In this document: positions 46,060-57,180 of the stretch, one piece after another
Numbering within the stretch: the stretch's first letter is position 1
Layout: every line of letters starts with the position of its first letter
Assembly (NCBI RefSeq): GCF_019112545.1
Contig: NW_025064893.1
Location: forward strand, 369,829 to 433,828
Direction of reading: 5' to 3'
Origin: Guyanagaster necrorhizus
Taxonomy: Eukaryota; Basidiomycota; Agaricomycetes; Agaricales; Physalacriaceae
DNA: 64,000 nucleotides
Made by a program: the position numbers and the translations under genes
The notes under the pieces: model-generated
The model's input: only the letters and a program-made list of their open reading frames with translations
What the model was told of the DNA's origin: nothing
The model's database searches: none

Positions 46060-46661
46060 AAAAGTACTTCTTGATCTTTTGGTTGACCTGTTCAGTCTGT
46101 CCATCTATCTATAGATGATAGGCTGTTAAAGCATTTTGCCAAATATTGAGGAGTTTATAAAGGTCATCCAAGAATTTAGAGACAAATTGGGAGCCTCTCT
46201 CTGAGATGACAACTTGTGGCATTCTATACTTCACATAGACCACATCCCAAAGAATTTTTGCCCACTCTTCAGATGTTAGTTCTATAGAGCATGCAATCAG
46301 GATGATTGCTTTAGAGAAGTGATCAACAATTACAATGATCACATCATATCTATTGCACTCCAGCAATTCAGTCATCATATCCACTGATATGTGGGTCTAT
46401 AGTGAGGTTGGGATCTCATTTGGATGCAATGGCATGGCTCATGGTTGTGTGGAAGCTTTGCCATGCTGGCAGGTTTCACATCCCTTGACATAGCATTCAA
46501 TATTGTGCCCCATCTTCAGCCACCAATTCTCCTGTAAAATCAGCTCTTTGATTTTTGCAATGTCTGGATGGTCCACTGTTAGATAGTCATGACCAGTGGC
46601 AATGATTTCATCATGAAGCCTCTCATCATGTGAGATATAAATTCATTCATCATATCAGATT
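46060..46661 (-). pseudogene. G2 integrase, middle part
   Basis: The frame 46384-46109 contains MMTELLECNRYDVIIVIVDH, VISERGSQFVSKFLDDLYKL and NALTAYHL. The first D and the RGxQF motif remain, but ISDRG has become ISERG, so the second catalytic aspartate is changed. It joins 27664 across G3 and continues at 54629 across G5 (TSD AGATT, 46657-46661). Confidence 0.85.
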
Positions 46662-47189
46662 TGTTAAGCCCAAACTCCACATGACTATTAACACATGATA
46701 AACAGTTCAGTACTTTGCACTTCAGGTATGTCTGACTGAGTTCACTGATGTGTTAACAGAGGTGTGTGGTCAAGGCATTTGCAAGTCACTTGAGATAGAA
46801 TGGTAGAGAATAAACTTTAGCTTGAAGCTGGAGTATTACAGTGAGAGCTACACTACTTATATACTGTTCTGTTATCGTGCTGTAAATAAAGGTTCACAAA
46901 AAGCTGTTGTCTGTTATAGAGCTGTTACCCCTGCTGTTGCCAGGCTCTCCACAAAAGCTGTTGTCTTGCTGTTGTGCTGTTACTGCTGTGCCACAGTTGG
47001 AGGACAAAAAGGACATTGTCTCTCTCTTCACAGCACACAGCAGTGCGATAGGAGAGTGACCGACTGGGTGCTGAGCTAAGCATTCCCACAGTCCTAAGCG
47101 CTGTTCTAGGCACTCTGACTAAGCAAGAATAGGGGTCATTTCCAAGAGGAAAGGAAAAGAAAATAGAAAAAATAGGAAAAATCATAACA
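46662..47189 (-). repeat. G5 3' LTR
   Basis: A 528-bp LTR, TGTTAAGCCCAAACTCC to CATAACA. The polypurine tract CTTAAGGAGGGGGTAA (minus) lies at 47190-47205. Confidence 0.95.
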
Positions 47190-47209
47190 TTACCCCCTCC
47201 TTAAGACCA

Positions 47210-47608
47210 TCATCCTGATGGTTCAGTTGGGGTGAGTCCTCCTCTCTTGGCAGGAGGTGGCCAATCTGCTGAACCACTCATAGGTGGCACATTGCTCTTC
47301 ACTGTATGTCCCACTATTTCTGGCTTAGTCATCACACTGCCATCTTTATTGTCTTGTATTGAGTGGTATGTGCAGTTGGCAGGTTGGTTGATGTATATCT
47401 GGCTATATATCATCTCCTTGCCTTTTATCGCTGCATTATGATCCACAGATATAATGTTAAACATGACCCCCTTCATGTCAAGCTTGTTGATTCTGTGTTT
47501 GTAGTCATGAATCACCTCTTCTGCATTCATATATTTCTCATTGACCCATTGGTTTGATTCCAGACTATATCCTTTCCAGCTGACTAGATAGTCAATGGTT
47601 GTTTTCAT
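47210..47608 (-). pseudogene. G5 chromodomain and integrase tail
   Basis: A 132-codon frame begins TIDYLVSWKGYSLESNQWVN with the aromatic-rich chromodomain core (Y, W and W positions kept) and ends in a Pro/Ser-rich tail. A stop near 47630 separates it from the integrase body, as in G4, where the same junction also carries a stop. In life this would be one polyprotein. Chromodomains of this class bind methylated histone H3. Confidence 0.85.
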
Positions 47609-47632
47609 CCCTCCACCACATGCTTTAACCTT

Positions 47633-49003
47633 TCAGGTCTTGTGGTTTAGCACCTCATTGATTTTGTAATGTTCTTCATCATCGATGAGTTCAGGTGGTG
47701 GTGGTGGTGATCGTTCTTGATTTGGAAAGGCTGATGCCACATATAGTGTCAACAATGTTTCATTGAAAACATTATGAATTTTCCAAGTTGTGGGTAGCTG
47801 CAACTTGTATGCGGATTTGCTGATTTTTGTAATGACTTTGAATGGGCCTGTCCATTTATCTGCCAATTTCTGTTTTGGTCTTGGTAGATGAAGATTTGTA
47901 GTATCCAACCAAACTTTGTCGTTGGCTGAATATTCTTGTGGTGGACGATGGTGTTTGTTATACTGCTTCTTCATTGTTGTCGCCGCCTTCTCGAGTGCTG
48001 TTTTGGTTTCTTTATGGATCTTTGTCATGGTTGCTGCAAAGTCCATAGAGGCTGGTGTTGTTGTGTGGACTCGTCCTGTTTGCACAACTGGTGGGTTTCG
48101 GCTGTAATTCACAAAGAACAGTGTTTTGCCCATTGCTGAGTGAATCCTGTTGTTGTGTTGGAATGCTGCTAATGCCAGCCATTCCATCCAATCGTCTTGT
48201 TGGTAGTTAATGAAAAGTTGTAGATACTTTTCAATTTCTTGGTTGGCCCATTCTGTTTGGCTGTCTGTCTGTGGGTGGTATGCCATGGAGGCATTCCTCT
48301 TGATTTTGAGGAGTCGATACAAATCATCCAAGAATTTGGAGATGAATTGTGGTCCTCTATCTGAAATCACTACCTGAGGCATGCCGTACTTTGCATAAAC
48401 CTCATCATATAGTATCTTTGCCCATCCCTCAGATGTCAACTCTGTCAAGCAGGCGATCAGAATGATTGCCTTTGAGAAGTGATCGACTATGACAATGATG
48501 GCATCATAGCTGTTGCTTTCGGGAAGTCCAGTTATTATATCCACTGAAATGTGGGTCCATGGTGACGAAGGCATCTCATTTGGGTAGAGTGGTGCTGCTC
48601 GTTGTTGTGTTAAAGACTTGTCTCTCTGACAAGTTTCGCAACCCTTGACATATTGGGTGATATCATGATCCATCTTGAGCCACCAATATTCCCTTAGTAC
48701 AAGCTCCTTGGTCTTCATGATCTCAGGGTGTCTGGCAGTCATATGATCATGACAGATGGTGATGATATTGCCATGCAGTTTCTGATCTCTTAGAATGTAG
48801 ATTCGTCCATCATAAAGAATCAATCCTCCTTCCTTCATTAGTCTCCGCTCATGATTGAGTGATGGAGCAATCTTTTGATCCCACTTGTGTGGATCCTGAG
48901 TGGCACTTTTGATGCATTCATGCATCTCTTCTTCCATCGGCATAATCATAGCTCGGAAGTGTTCTGGATGTAGTAATATGACATACGACCTCCTTGTTGT
49001 CAT
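47633..49003 (-). CDS. G5 integrase, 456-codon open frame
   Basis: The longest open frame in the window. The zinc domain has H87, H92, C122 and C125 (CHDHMTARH and GCETCQRDK). The catalytic core has D155 (SVDIITGLPESN), D215 (VISDRGPQF) and E251 (DSQTEWANQEIE), with exactly 35 residues between D215 and E251. The C-terminal part reads SANDKVWLDTTNLHLPRPKQ, then NVFNETLLTLYVA. All catalytic and zinc residues are present. The frame is not usable as a polyprotein: it ends in a stop before the chromodomain, and a 7-bp insertion near 48979-48985 shifts it out of frame with RNase H. The Met at 49003 is not a natural start. Confidence 0.85.
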   Translation of the reverse strand: MTTRRSYVILLHPEHFRAMIMPMEEEMHECIKSATQDPHKWDQKIAPSLNHERRLMKEGGLILYDGRIYILRDQKLHGNIITICHDHMTARHPEIMKTKELVLREYWWLKMDHDITQYVKGCETCQRDKSLTQQRAAPLYPNEMPSSPWTHISVDIITGLPESNSYDAIIVIVDHFSKAIILIACLTELTSEGWAKILYDEVYAKYGMPQVVISDRGPQFISKFLDDLYRLLKIKRNASMAYHPQTDSQTEWANQEIEKYLQLFINYQQDDWMEWLALAAFQHNNRIHSAMGKTLFFVNYSRNPPVVQTGRVHTTTPASMDFAATMTKIHKETKTALEKAATTMKKQYNKHHRPPQEYSANDKVWLDTTNLHLPRPKQKLADKWTGPFKVITKISKSAYKLQLPTTWKIHNVFNETLLTLYVASAFPNQERSPPPPPELIDDEEHYKINEVLNHKT

Positions 49004-49514
49004 CTCCTCCTTGATTATGATCTGCCTTGCAGCTGAGGAAATCGGCCTTCTTGTTTGCTATGCCAGCTTTGTGGTGTAGTGTGTATTCATATTCCGATAG
49101 TTCTGTGACCCATCTAGCTTGTCTGCGATTAAGCTTTTGGGGTTGTCTGAAATATCGGAGGTTCTGATGATCTGTCCAGATCTCGAAGGTCTGGACCGCT
49201 CTGATGAGATAATGCCACCATTCAGCAAGAGCAAGCATTATGGTGAGGAGTTCTTTATCATAGATCTCATAGTTGCACTTGGTTATGGTGAGCACCTTTG
49301 ACATAAATGCAACAGGTCGCCATTTACCATCCTGTTCCTGTGAGAGTACGGCTCCAATTGCACCCTCACTGGAGTTGGCTTCCACCCAGAACTTTCCATC
49401 TTGGCTTGGGATTGCTAGCACAATGTCCTTGGCTAGTCGCCGTTTAAGGTTGTTAAATGCTTCCTGTTGGGAAATTTTCCAGGTCCATGGGGAATTTCCA
49501 GTTAGTTGTGTCAT
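48918..49514 (-). pseudogene. G5 RNase H
   Basis: A 198-codon frame reads PWTWKISQQEAFNNLKRRLA, WVEANSSEGAIGAVLSQEQD, YEIYDKELLTIMLALAEWWH and IWTDHQNLRYFRQPQKLNRR, the gypsy RNase H domain. It runs past the shift at about 48980 into a non-homologous tail, so the biological end is near 48985. A stop near 49540 separates it from RT. Confidence 0.88.
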
Positions 49515-50920
49515 TGGTCAGACTATCCTGCTGTAATCTTGGATGAATCAGCAATAGAAGTTGGTGAAACCTAAAAAGGATTGTAATTCCTTTTTCTTGG
49601 TTGGCTCTGGCCATTCAGTTACTCCTGCTATCTTGATGGGGTCCATCTGAATGCTTCCTTTACTGATGATGACTCCGAGGTATTCTGTTTCCAATACCTC
49701 AAATTCACATTTTTCAGCCTTGAGAAAAAGTTGGTGTTTTCTCATTCATGAAAGGACTTGTCAGACCATAGTTTGATGTTCCTCCTTGGTTTTAGTCATA
49801 ATGAGGATGTCATCCAAATAGATTGTGATCTTTCTGGTGGCAATGAGATCTTTGAAGATGTCATTCATCATTCATTGGAATGTGGCTGGTGAATTTGTAA
49901 GCCCAAAGAACATGACCGTCGGTTTGAACAATCTTCGGTTAGTTTAAAAAGCGGCCTTCCATTCATCACCTTCTTTTATGTGTACATTATTGTACCCCCA
50001 CCAAACATCCAGTTTGGTGTAGTACTTGGTGCCTCAGAGTTTGTCCATTAACTCCATGATCAATGGAAGTGGGTAACAGTTTTTGATCATCATTTTGTTT
50101 AGCTTCTGATAGTCCTATACTGGTTGGAGTTTCCCATCCTTCTTTTTGATGAAAAAGAAGGGTGATGCCATCGGTGACTTTAATGGTCGGATCCTTCCAC
50201 TGGATAAGTTTTCTTCTAAAAACTTGTCCAGTTCCTGTTGTTCGTTATTGCTAAGTGGGTAGCACTTGCAATTGAGGTTGGCATTGGTGTTGGGAGTTAA
50301 TTCGATAGCATGGTCTCAGGGTTTTGCTTCAGATAGTTCATCGAAACTTTCTTTTTTGAATAAATCCCAATAGTTGCATGCCCATGATGGTACCATCTCC
50401 TCGAATGTCTTTTCCTCCTTTTTGGCATTAGCTTTTGCTGCTAGGTCATTAGCATGGTGCATTGCCTGAATGCCAATGGCCCTTTGCAGGTCGACAGCAA
50501 GTATGGTTTCACCATCTTCTATTTCTTCATCCCATCGGTCCTCGGGATCTTTATCCAGTAGTTGGAATGGGATTTTTCGGCACTGACATCGAGCAAAAAT
50601 AATGCGTCTGGTCTTCCAATTGATTAATGGATTGTGTCTGATCAACCAATCGTGGCCAAGGAATACCTCCCTGGTTTCTAGATCAGTTACTGCTAAGTCA
50701 ATTCATTCTGAGTGATCACCAATAGTGAGCCTGAGCTCTATGTATTCAGTGATTGACCCAGCTTGATTCTTTGTTCCATCTGCATTGTAGATGGGAATTG
50801 GTGCTGCTGTTGCCCAAGTAGGTAGTTTGTGCTTGGTGATGAAAGCTCGATTAATGGAACTTCCCATGCAGCCACTGTCAATCAGGGCAGTGACTGCATG
50901 GGTAGATCAGGACATCAGTG
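49515..50920 (-). pseudogene. G5 reverse transcriptase and protease
   Basis: RT includes the open piece 49745-49548 (MRKHQLFLKAEKCEFEVLET, LGVIISKGSIQMDPIKIAG), the catalytic box YLDD at 49809-49820 and FFGLTNSPATF near 49880-49920. The frame 50645-50316 holds the protease C-terminal part and connector (IRHNPLINWKTRRIIFARCQ, HHANDLAAKANAKKEEKTFE). The active-site region LIDSGCMGSSINRAF lies near 50845-50885, with intact DSG. Confidence 0.87.
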
Positions 50921-52660
50921 TCTCGATCCATGCTTGGGTTATTAAGTCTGGTCCTGAGGATTTGGACCATCGAATGAGCTTTCATGGTCCGCATAACTCA
51001 TCAAGCCATTCTAGGGTGCAGCACCATTCTGTTACTCGCATCCCAGTGATCATATCATCAATTACCTCCTCAGCTCGGGACTTATGTACCCAGTTTTTAA
51101 GCACAGCCTTTGCTGCTTCCTCATCCTTGGCATCTTTGATGGCTCACCAGGTCTATTCGGTATCGAATGGCTTCAGCCAAGTTGTGGGGCTTGCTGCCTC
51201 TGTTCGGCCTGAAGGCAATTGAGTCCTTTTTATATTTTTAGTTTGATAAGCTTTTGATGATGATGCACCTTTGGGGCTCTCTGCCCCCCTTTGGCCTTTC
51301 ATTGGTGGTTGAGTCCTGTGAGTTGGTTCCTTAGGCAATTCTGGATTCTGAGTAATGAGGTCAGGTATATTCAAATGCATGCATAGGTTAGGCATAGGAA
51401 TAGTAACTACAGAAGATAAAATGTCAGTCTGTCCAGCAGAATGTGATCTGTTACTCTTGTCCTGGGCTGAGGCAGTTGAATCACTTACTGCTTGGCTCTG
51501 TCTTTTACCTCCTTGGGTTTATTGTCATCTCTGAGGTCCTGTGCTTCCTTCATCAATTCGGCGATCTGTGCTCTGATGTCCTCTCATATGCATTTGGTCT
51601 TCTTTCCTGGACAATCTTGTGCTATGTGGCCTGGTCAGCCACAATTAAAGCAGTTCCCCTCCTTCTTGAGGTGAACCACATCGATCTGCTTACCCATTCT
51701 GGTATTTAGGCCCTTACCAGTTTGCTTCCCATCATTCTGGGAAGTTGGGGCTGAGCTGCTGGGCTTGGCGGGCATGGTCGCATGGGAGGTTGAAGGCTTT
51801 GAGCCCTGTCCCTAGTACCTGTGTTGGTCCCACAGGTTCACTGCTTCTGCCTTCTGTCACTGCCGTTTTTGCCACATCAAGACGATTCATGCCTTCCAAT
51901 CGTCATAGCTGACCAGAACACTATGGCCAAGGTCTGAGATGGTTTTAAGGTAGTGAGGTGGTAATCCCTGCTTCATATATTCGACCATCCATCCTGAGTC
52001 AGCTACATCTTCCTGAATTCTGGCAAGCTTCCCGAGTCGTTTCAGTTTGTCAAAGTAGTCTGGTGCCACCTTGTCACCCATTTTGTACTCCTTCATCTTT
52101 GACCTGTGGACTTCTCATACTGCAGGGTCTGTGAATTTGTTGTGGATCATCTGTTTTAATACTGCCCAAGAGGGGTACCGATGATGTTGCCAGGTAGTTG
52201 ATCAGAAGTTTGGGGCTAGTAGTACTCATCACACCTTTGCCTCGTCTTCAAAGTAGGTGGTGGCATAATTTACCTTGTATATGTCATGGAGGAAGTATGA
52301 GGCAAAAACTTGGAAATATTGATTGCAGTCCATAAGAAAGCAATCGATATCATCTGAAGCCTCTTTAAAAGGAAGAGGTTCCTGCCTGAGTGTCAGTCTG
52401 ACATTTAGTATATGCACCTTTGGATTGAGAGGTGACATAGAATTAGAGGGTTCTCCCCCAGGAGGTCCTGCCCAGTCCATCAGGGGTCCTGGAAAGGAAT
52501 GGAGAGACCTATCATCAGCGACAGGGCTCCTGAAAGTCAGTGGTCCTTCTTTCCAGACGATTCTTCCATCCTTGATGGTCCACCCCTGTGCCATTGCTGC
52601 GAGGTCATCCATCTTCGAGTCGGTAGGTTTATTGGATGGTGGTTGTCCTTCCAATAGTCA
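50921..52660 (-). pseudogene. G5 linker and Gag
   Basis: The linker frame 51395-51153 resembles that of G4 (KGQRGAESPKGASSSKAYQT, SPTTWLKPFDTE). The knuckle near 51610-51660 reads CFNCG, stop, PGHIAQDC. The capsid includes KLKRLGKLARIQEDVADSGW (52080 down). The 141-codon N-terminal frame 52654-52229 reads MAQGWTIKDGRIVWKEGPLT, FRSPVADDRSLHSF and KEASDDIDCFLMDC. Confidence 0.87.
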
Positions 52661-54041
52661 TGGTGGGAATCCTGGGACCTTCCAGGGGTTTCTATATTTT
52701 GGCTTCTCTTCCAAAAGCCAAGTCATCGTACTCCCCCTGGAAGGACTTCTCTTCCATAGTGGTGGCTTACTCACCAGGGACGGCAAGTATTCATTCTCTG
52801 GTAGTACCAGCAGCATTGCTAGTACTAATAGTAGTCTTTCTCTATCAGGAATCAGCCTGGGATAGCACCAACTTCCCCAATCTCTGTCCTCTCTTCTCTT
52901 CCAGTCCTCCCACTCCTCATCCATGAGCCTTGACCATTGATTATTTTAGGAGGGAAGGCTTCCCTCCTCTTCTATTTCTCCTTCTTCCCTCAGACCAATA
53001 TTGGCCTTGGGGGTCATCGGAGTCCTTTCAGTATGAGACCCCCCAGATGGGTAGGTCCCAAACACCCTCGGTCTCAGCATTGTGCCACCACTCTCTTTCT
53101 CCTTCCACCCGATCGGCATATTGTCAGAACTCCTCAAAGAAGCCTTGATTGAGGAAGAGGGTGGTGAGCTTCTTGTGCAAGAACTCTCAAAGGGCTTGAT
53201 TGCTGATCTGGGGTGTTGGCTGAGATGGTATTTTTGCTTTGATGGTCCAGTCAAAGGACTCATCATCTGCCAGGAAGCTGCTGCTTCCTGATTCACTGGA
53301 TAGAGGTCCATCTGGACTGCTTTTTCCTTTGTTGGTGGTGTCGTCCCACCAGTCGACCTTATAGGGGTCGTCCTTGAGATCCTCATTCCACCTGGTGCCC
53401 AAGGACCACTCTTGTCCTTGGGCTGACAGGGGTCTCTGACCTCTTATACTTCCTTCACTTGTTGATCGAAGATTGGTATCTTGATCCTGATCGTTTCTGG
53501 GTTTATCCCAGTGATCTGAGGCATAGGGGTCGTCTTCAGGATTTTCATTCCATTCTGTGCCCAAGGACCATCTTCAATCCTGGGCAGGGTGAGTTGATGG
53601 AGAAGGTCCTCATCCTGTTGGTTGGCCAATTCCAGCCAACTGTTGGTGCTCCTCGTCGAGCCCATCTCCCCACTGCTGGCCATGCTTGACCTCCTCTTCT
53701 TCCACCAACATGTCAGTGAAGTCGGGGTCAGAGGTTGGGATTCATGGGGGATTGAGGAGGGATTCCTCCTCCTCTTGGCAAGGACCTGACTGGCCCATGC
53801 CTTCAGACCCTTGTCTGGGTCTGTGTCTGGTGATTCAGGCCTCAGTAGAGAGGCCGTTGATGAGTTGTTGGATAGTGTCATTCCTGGCTTGATAATCCCT
53901 GATTATCCTGATTGTCAATGTTTTTAGAAGAGTAGTCAGCAATTCAATAGAGGAAGAGGGTGCTTTGAGGTTGATAGAGCTGTTGATGGAAGACATATAA
54001 TGTCTTTTCCAGTTGATTGAGAAGAGGTTGGTAAAGAGCAT
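52661..54041 (-). pseudogene. G5 pre-Gag region with an internal duplication
   Basis: The Met at 54041 lies in the conserved AACTGAATG context; the frame runs to 53835 and reads SIELLTTLLKTLTIRIIRDY, then QARNDTIQQLI. It aligns with the HYQEFQ block of the relatives but lacks most of the hydrophobic segment. The frame 53881-53444 (145 codons) is Ser/Pro-rich. The frame 53564-53187 contains two copies of a unit, GTEWNENPEDDPYASDHWD and GTRWNEDLKDDPYKVDWWD, about 165 bp apart in DNA. No known domain recognised. Confidence 0.68.
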
Positions 54042-54081
54042 TCAGTTCTTTAGTCTTTAGGCTCAAAGAAGAGAAGCTAGA

Positions 54082-54094
54082 AGCTTCAAGCTAA
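54082..54094 (-). promoter_or_regulatory. G5 self-primer binding site, perfect pairing
   Basis: The minus strand TTAGCTTGAAGCT, one base inside the 5' LTR, is exactly complementary over 13 nt to the LTR start motif AGCTTCAAGCTAA (minus, 54263-54251). This is the cleanest case of the self-priming arrangement in the window. Confidence 0.78.
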
Positions 54095-54095
54095 T

Positions 54096-54623
54096 TGTTA
54101 AGCCCAAACTCCATGTGACTATTAACATGTAATAAACAGTTCAGTACCTCGCACTTTGGGTATGTCCAACTGAGTTCACTGATATGTTAACAGAGGTGTG
54201 TGGTCAAGGCATTTGCAAGTCGCTCAAGATAGGATGGTAGAGAATAAACTTTAGCTTGAAGCTGGAGTATTACAGCAAGAGCTACACTACTTATATACTG
54301 TTCTGTTATCACACTATAAATAAAGGTTCACAAAAAGCTGTTGTCTGTCATAGAGCTGTTACCCCTGCTGTTGCCAGGCTCTCCACAAAAGCTGTTGTCT
54401 TGCTGTTGTGCTGTTACTGCTGTGCCGCAGTTGGAGGACAAAAAGGACATTGTCTCTCCCTTCACAGCATACAGCAGTGCGATAGGAGAGTGACCAACTG
54501 GGTGCTGAGCTAAGCATTCCCACAGTCCTAAGCACTATTCTAGGCACCCTGACTAAGCAAGAATAGGGGTCATTTCTGAGAGGAAAGGAAAAGAAAATAG
54601 GAAAAATAGGAAAAATTGTAACA
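54096..54623 (-). repeat. G5 5' LTR with TATA box and inferred transcript start
   Basis: A 528-bp LTR. The minus-strand TATATAA box at 54297-54291 begins 34 bases upstream of AGCTTCAAGCTAA (54263 down). This spacing fits RNA polymerase II initiation at or near the motif that pairs with the PBS. Confidence 0.92.
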
Positions 54624-54628
54624 AGATT

Positions 54629-56150
54629 AGACCTCCCTCCTTTGTCATTTCTCATTCATGATTGAGAGACAGGGCCACTTGTTGGTCTCATCTCTTATTG
54701 TCTCTAGTAGTGCTCTTGATCTGTTCATGAATTTTCTTCTCAGTTGACATGATCATAGTCTGGAAATACTCAGATTTTAGTAATATTATCTTTTTGTTGT
54801 TGTTAGTTCCTTGATCATGATCTACATGTTGACTGAGAAGGTTGGCCTTTTTGTTCATGATCCCAGCCTTGTGGTGCAGAGTGTACAGGTATTGGTTTAG
54901 TTTTGTCACCCATTATGCCTATCACCAGTTGAGCTTCTGTGGTTGCTAGAAATATCATAGGTTTTGGTGATTGGTCCAGATCTCAAAGGTCTGGGCTGCT
55001 CTGATTAGATAATATCACTATTCTTCCAAGATGAGCATTATTGCTAGCAACTTCTTGTCATATATTTCAGTTCTATTCAGTTATAGTCAAGGCTTTAGAA
55101 AGAAATGCCACTGGCTACCACTTCTCATTTTGTTCTTGAGAGAGTACTACCCCAATAGCTCCCTCACTTGAGTCTGCTTCCATCCAGAATTTTTCTTCCT
55201 ACATTAGGATTGTGAGGATTATATCCTCAGTGAGCTATCTTTTGAGATCTTCAAAAGTGGCCTACTGTGAGTGACCTCATAACCAGAAGGCATTTCCAGT
55301 TAGCTGTATCATAAGTTGGATAATTTTACTGTAGTCATGGATAAACCTCTAATAGAAGTTTATGAACTCCAGGAAGGATTGAAGCTCCTTTTTCTTTGTT
55401 GGTTTTGGCCACTCTACTACTCCTGCAACTTTGACCAGATCCATTCTGATACTCCTCTCACTGATGATTACTCTAAGATACTCTGTCTCTAGTACCTCAA
55501 ATTCACATTTCTCAGCCTCTAAGAATAGCTCATGCTTCTACATGAGGGTCAGAATCTGCTGGACTAGTTGTCGATGTTTTTCTTTGTTTTTGGACATAAT
55601 GAGAATATCATCCAGGTAGATAGTTATCTTTCCAGTGGCAATTATGTCCTTGAAGATGTTATTTATCATCCACTGGAAGGTAGCCAGCAAATTTGTCAGT
55701 CTGAAGAACATTACTGTAGGCTCAAAGAGTCTCCAATTAGTCTGGAATGTAGTCTTCCACTTGTCTCCTTCCTTGATGCACACATTGTTGTACCCTCATT
55801 GGACATCTAGCTTGATGTAGTATTTGGCACCCCTCAACTTGTCTATCAATTCTGAGATCAATAGAAGAGGATGGCAGTTTTTGATTGTCATCTTGTTTAG
55901 CTTTCAGTAATCCTGGATGGGCTGAAGTTTCCCATTCTTCTTCTTGACAAAGAAGAATGATGATGCCATTAGTGACTTTGAGAGTTGAATTTATCCACTG
56001 GAGAGGTTTTTCTTGAGGAATTTGTCCAATTCCTGCTGTTCTTAGATGTTTAGTAGATAGGTCTTGCAATCAAGATTTGTGTTTGCATTGAGTATGAGTT
56101 TGATCATGTGATTTCATAGCTTAGACCCTGGGAGTTCATCAAAACTTTCC
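54629..56150 (-). pseudogene. G2 integrase N-terminus, RNase H and reverse transcriptase
   Basis: The integrase N-terminal remnant (MSTEKKIHEQIKSTTRDNKR) lies in 54909-54688. RNase H lies at about 54910-55330 with degraded TDHQNL. RT lies at about 55330-56150 with the frame 55783-55538: MFFRLTNLLATFQWMINNIF and intact YLDD at 55607-55618, then MSKNKEKHRQLVQQ. Stops are frequent. Confidence 0.83.
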
Positions 56151-57180
56151 TTCACAAAGAGGTTGTAGTAGTCTCAGGCCCATTCTAGGACTATCTCCTT
56201 AAAGATTCTTTCCTTCTTCTCTGCATTAGCCTTAACTGCCAGGTTATTGGCATAGTGTATGGCCCACACATGAACCATTGGCTGTAGGTCAACAGCAAGA
56301 ATTGTTTTCCCATCTTCCATCTTCTCATCTCAGTGATTCTTGAGATCCTCATCCAATAGTTCAAAAGGTATTTTTTGACATCTGCATTATGTGAATGTAA
56401 TTTGTCCAGTTTTCCAATTGACAAGTGGATTATATCAAATAAGCTAGTCATGGCCTAAGAATACTTCTTTGCTTTCTAGATCTGTGATAGCTAGGTCAAT
56501 CCTTTCAGAGTGATCTCTGATAGTTAGTTAGAGCTCAATAAATTCAGTAATTGAGCCAGCCTGATTCTTGGTCCTGTCCACATTGTATACAGAGATGGAG
56601 GCTGCTATGGCATGGGTCAGGAGGTTGTGCTTGGTGACAAAAGCATAGTTGATCAAACTGATAGTATAGCTACTGTCAATCAAGATGGTAATAGCATGAG
56701 TTGTTTGGTTGGTTAAGATCTCAATTTGGGCCTTAGTGGTTAAATTGTGCCCTGGGGTCTTGGTGTATCAGATATATTTCTGAGGTCCTTGGAGTTCATC
56801 AAGCCACTAAGAGCTTGGCACTATTTGGTCCTCTGCATTCCTTCCACCATTTTGTCTATTACTTCTTTGGCTTAGATTTTGTGTACTCAGTTTCTAAGCA
56901 CAGCCTTAGCCACCTTCTCTATTGTTGCATCCCATATAACTCATCAGGTCCATTCAGTGTCAAATAGTTTGAACCATATCTTGGAGGTCTCTCCCTCTGT
57001 TCAGCTCATAGACAGTTGAGTTTTTTCCAGTGGTCTCTCCAGAATACAAGTAGCAGAAGAGTCAGGTATATTCAAATGTGCTGATAATTTAGACATATTT
57101 GTATCTACAGAGGTACTATTAGTCTGATCTGCAGCTACTGCTTGCATACTGTTCTGTTTTTTGGCCAACCCAGTAGGACC
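56151..57180 (-). pseudogene. G2 protease and Gag-Pol linker
   Basis: The post-protease region (56200-56460) carries HNADVKKY-like and QLRLMQRR shadows of the HHANDLAAKANAEK segment. The protease near 56660-56690 encodes LIDSSYTIS, with the active-site glycine and the following cysteine lost. The linker (56740-57180) contains WFKLFDTEWT-type remnants near 56950-56990. Heavily mutated. Confidence 0.72.

Larger units (their letters stand above)
46662..54623 (-). mobile_element. G5: complete-length young chromovirus inserted in G2 integrase
   Basis: Two 528-bp LTRs (46662-47189 and 54096-54623). The TSD is AGATT at 46657-46661 and 54624-54628. No nested insertions. By hand the LTRs differ at about 35 sites, all transitions. 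It has the longest open frame of the window (456 codons of integrase). Its LTR is the closest match to the LTR piece at 1-232. Its internal region is slightly shorter than in the relatives and the pre-Gag hydrophobic segment is reduced. Confidence 0.95.

Noticed and set aside
47916..48139. Plus-strand cysteine-rich small proteins opposite the G5 integrase
   Set aside because: They overlap conserved integrase coding sequence on the other strand and mirror it.
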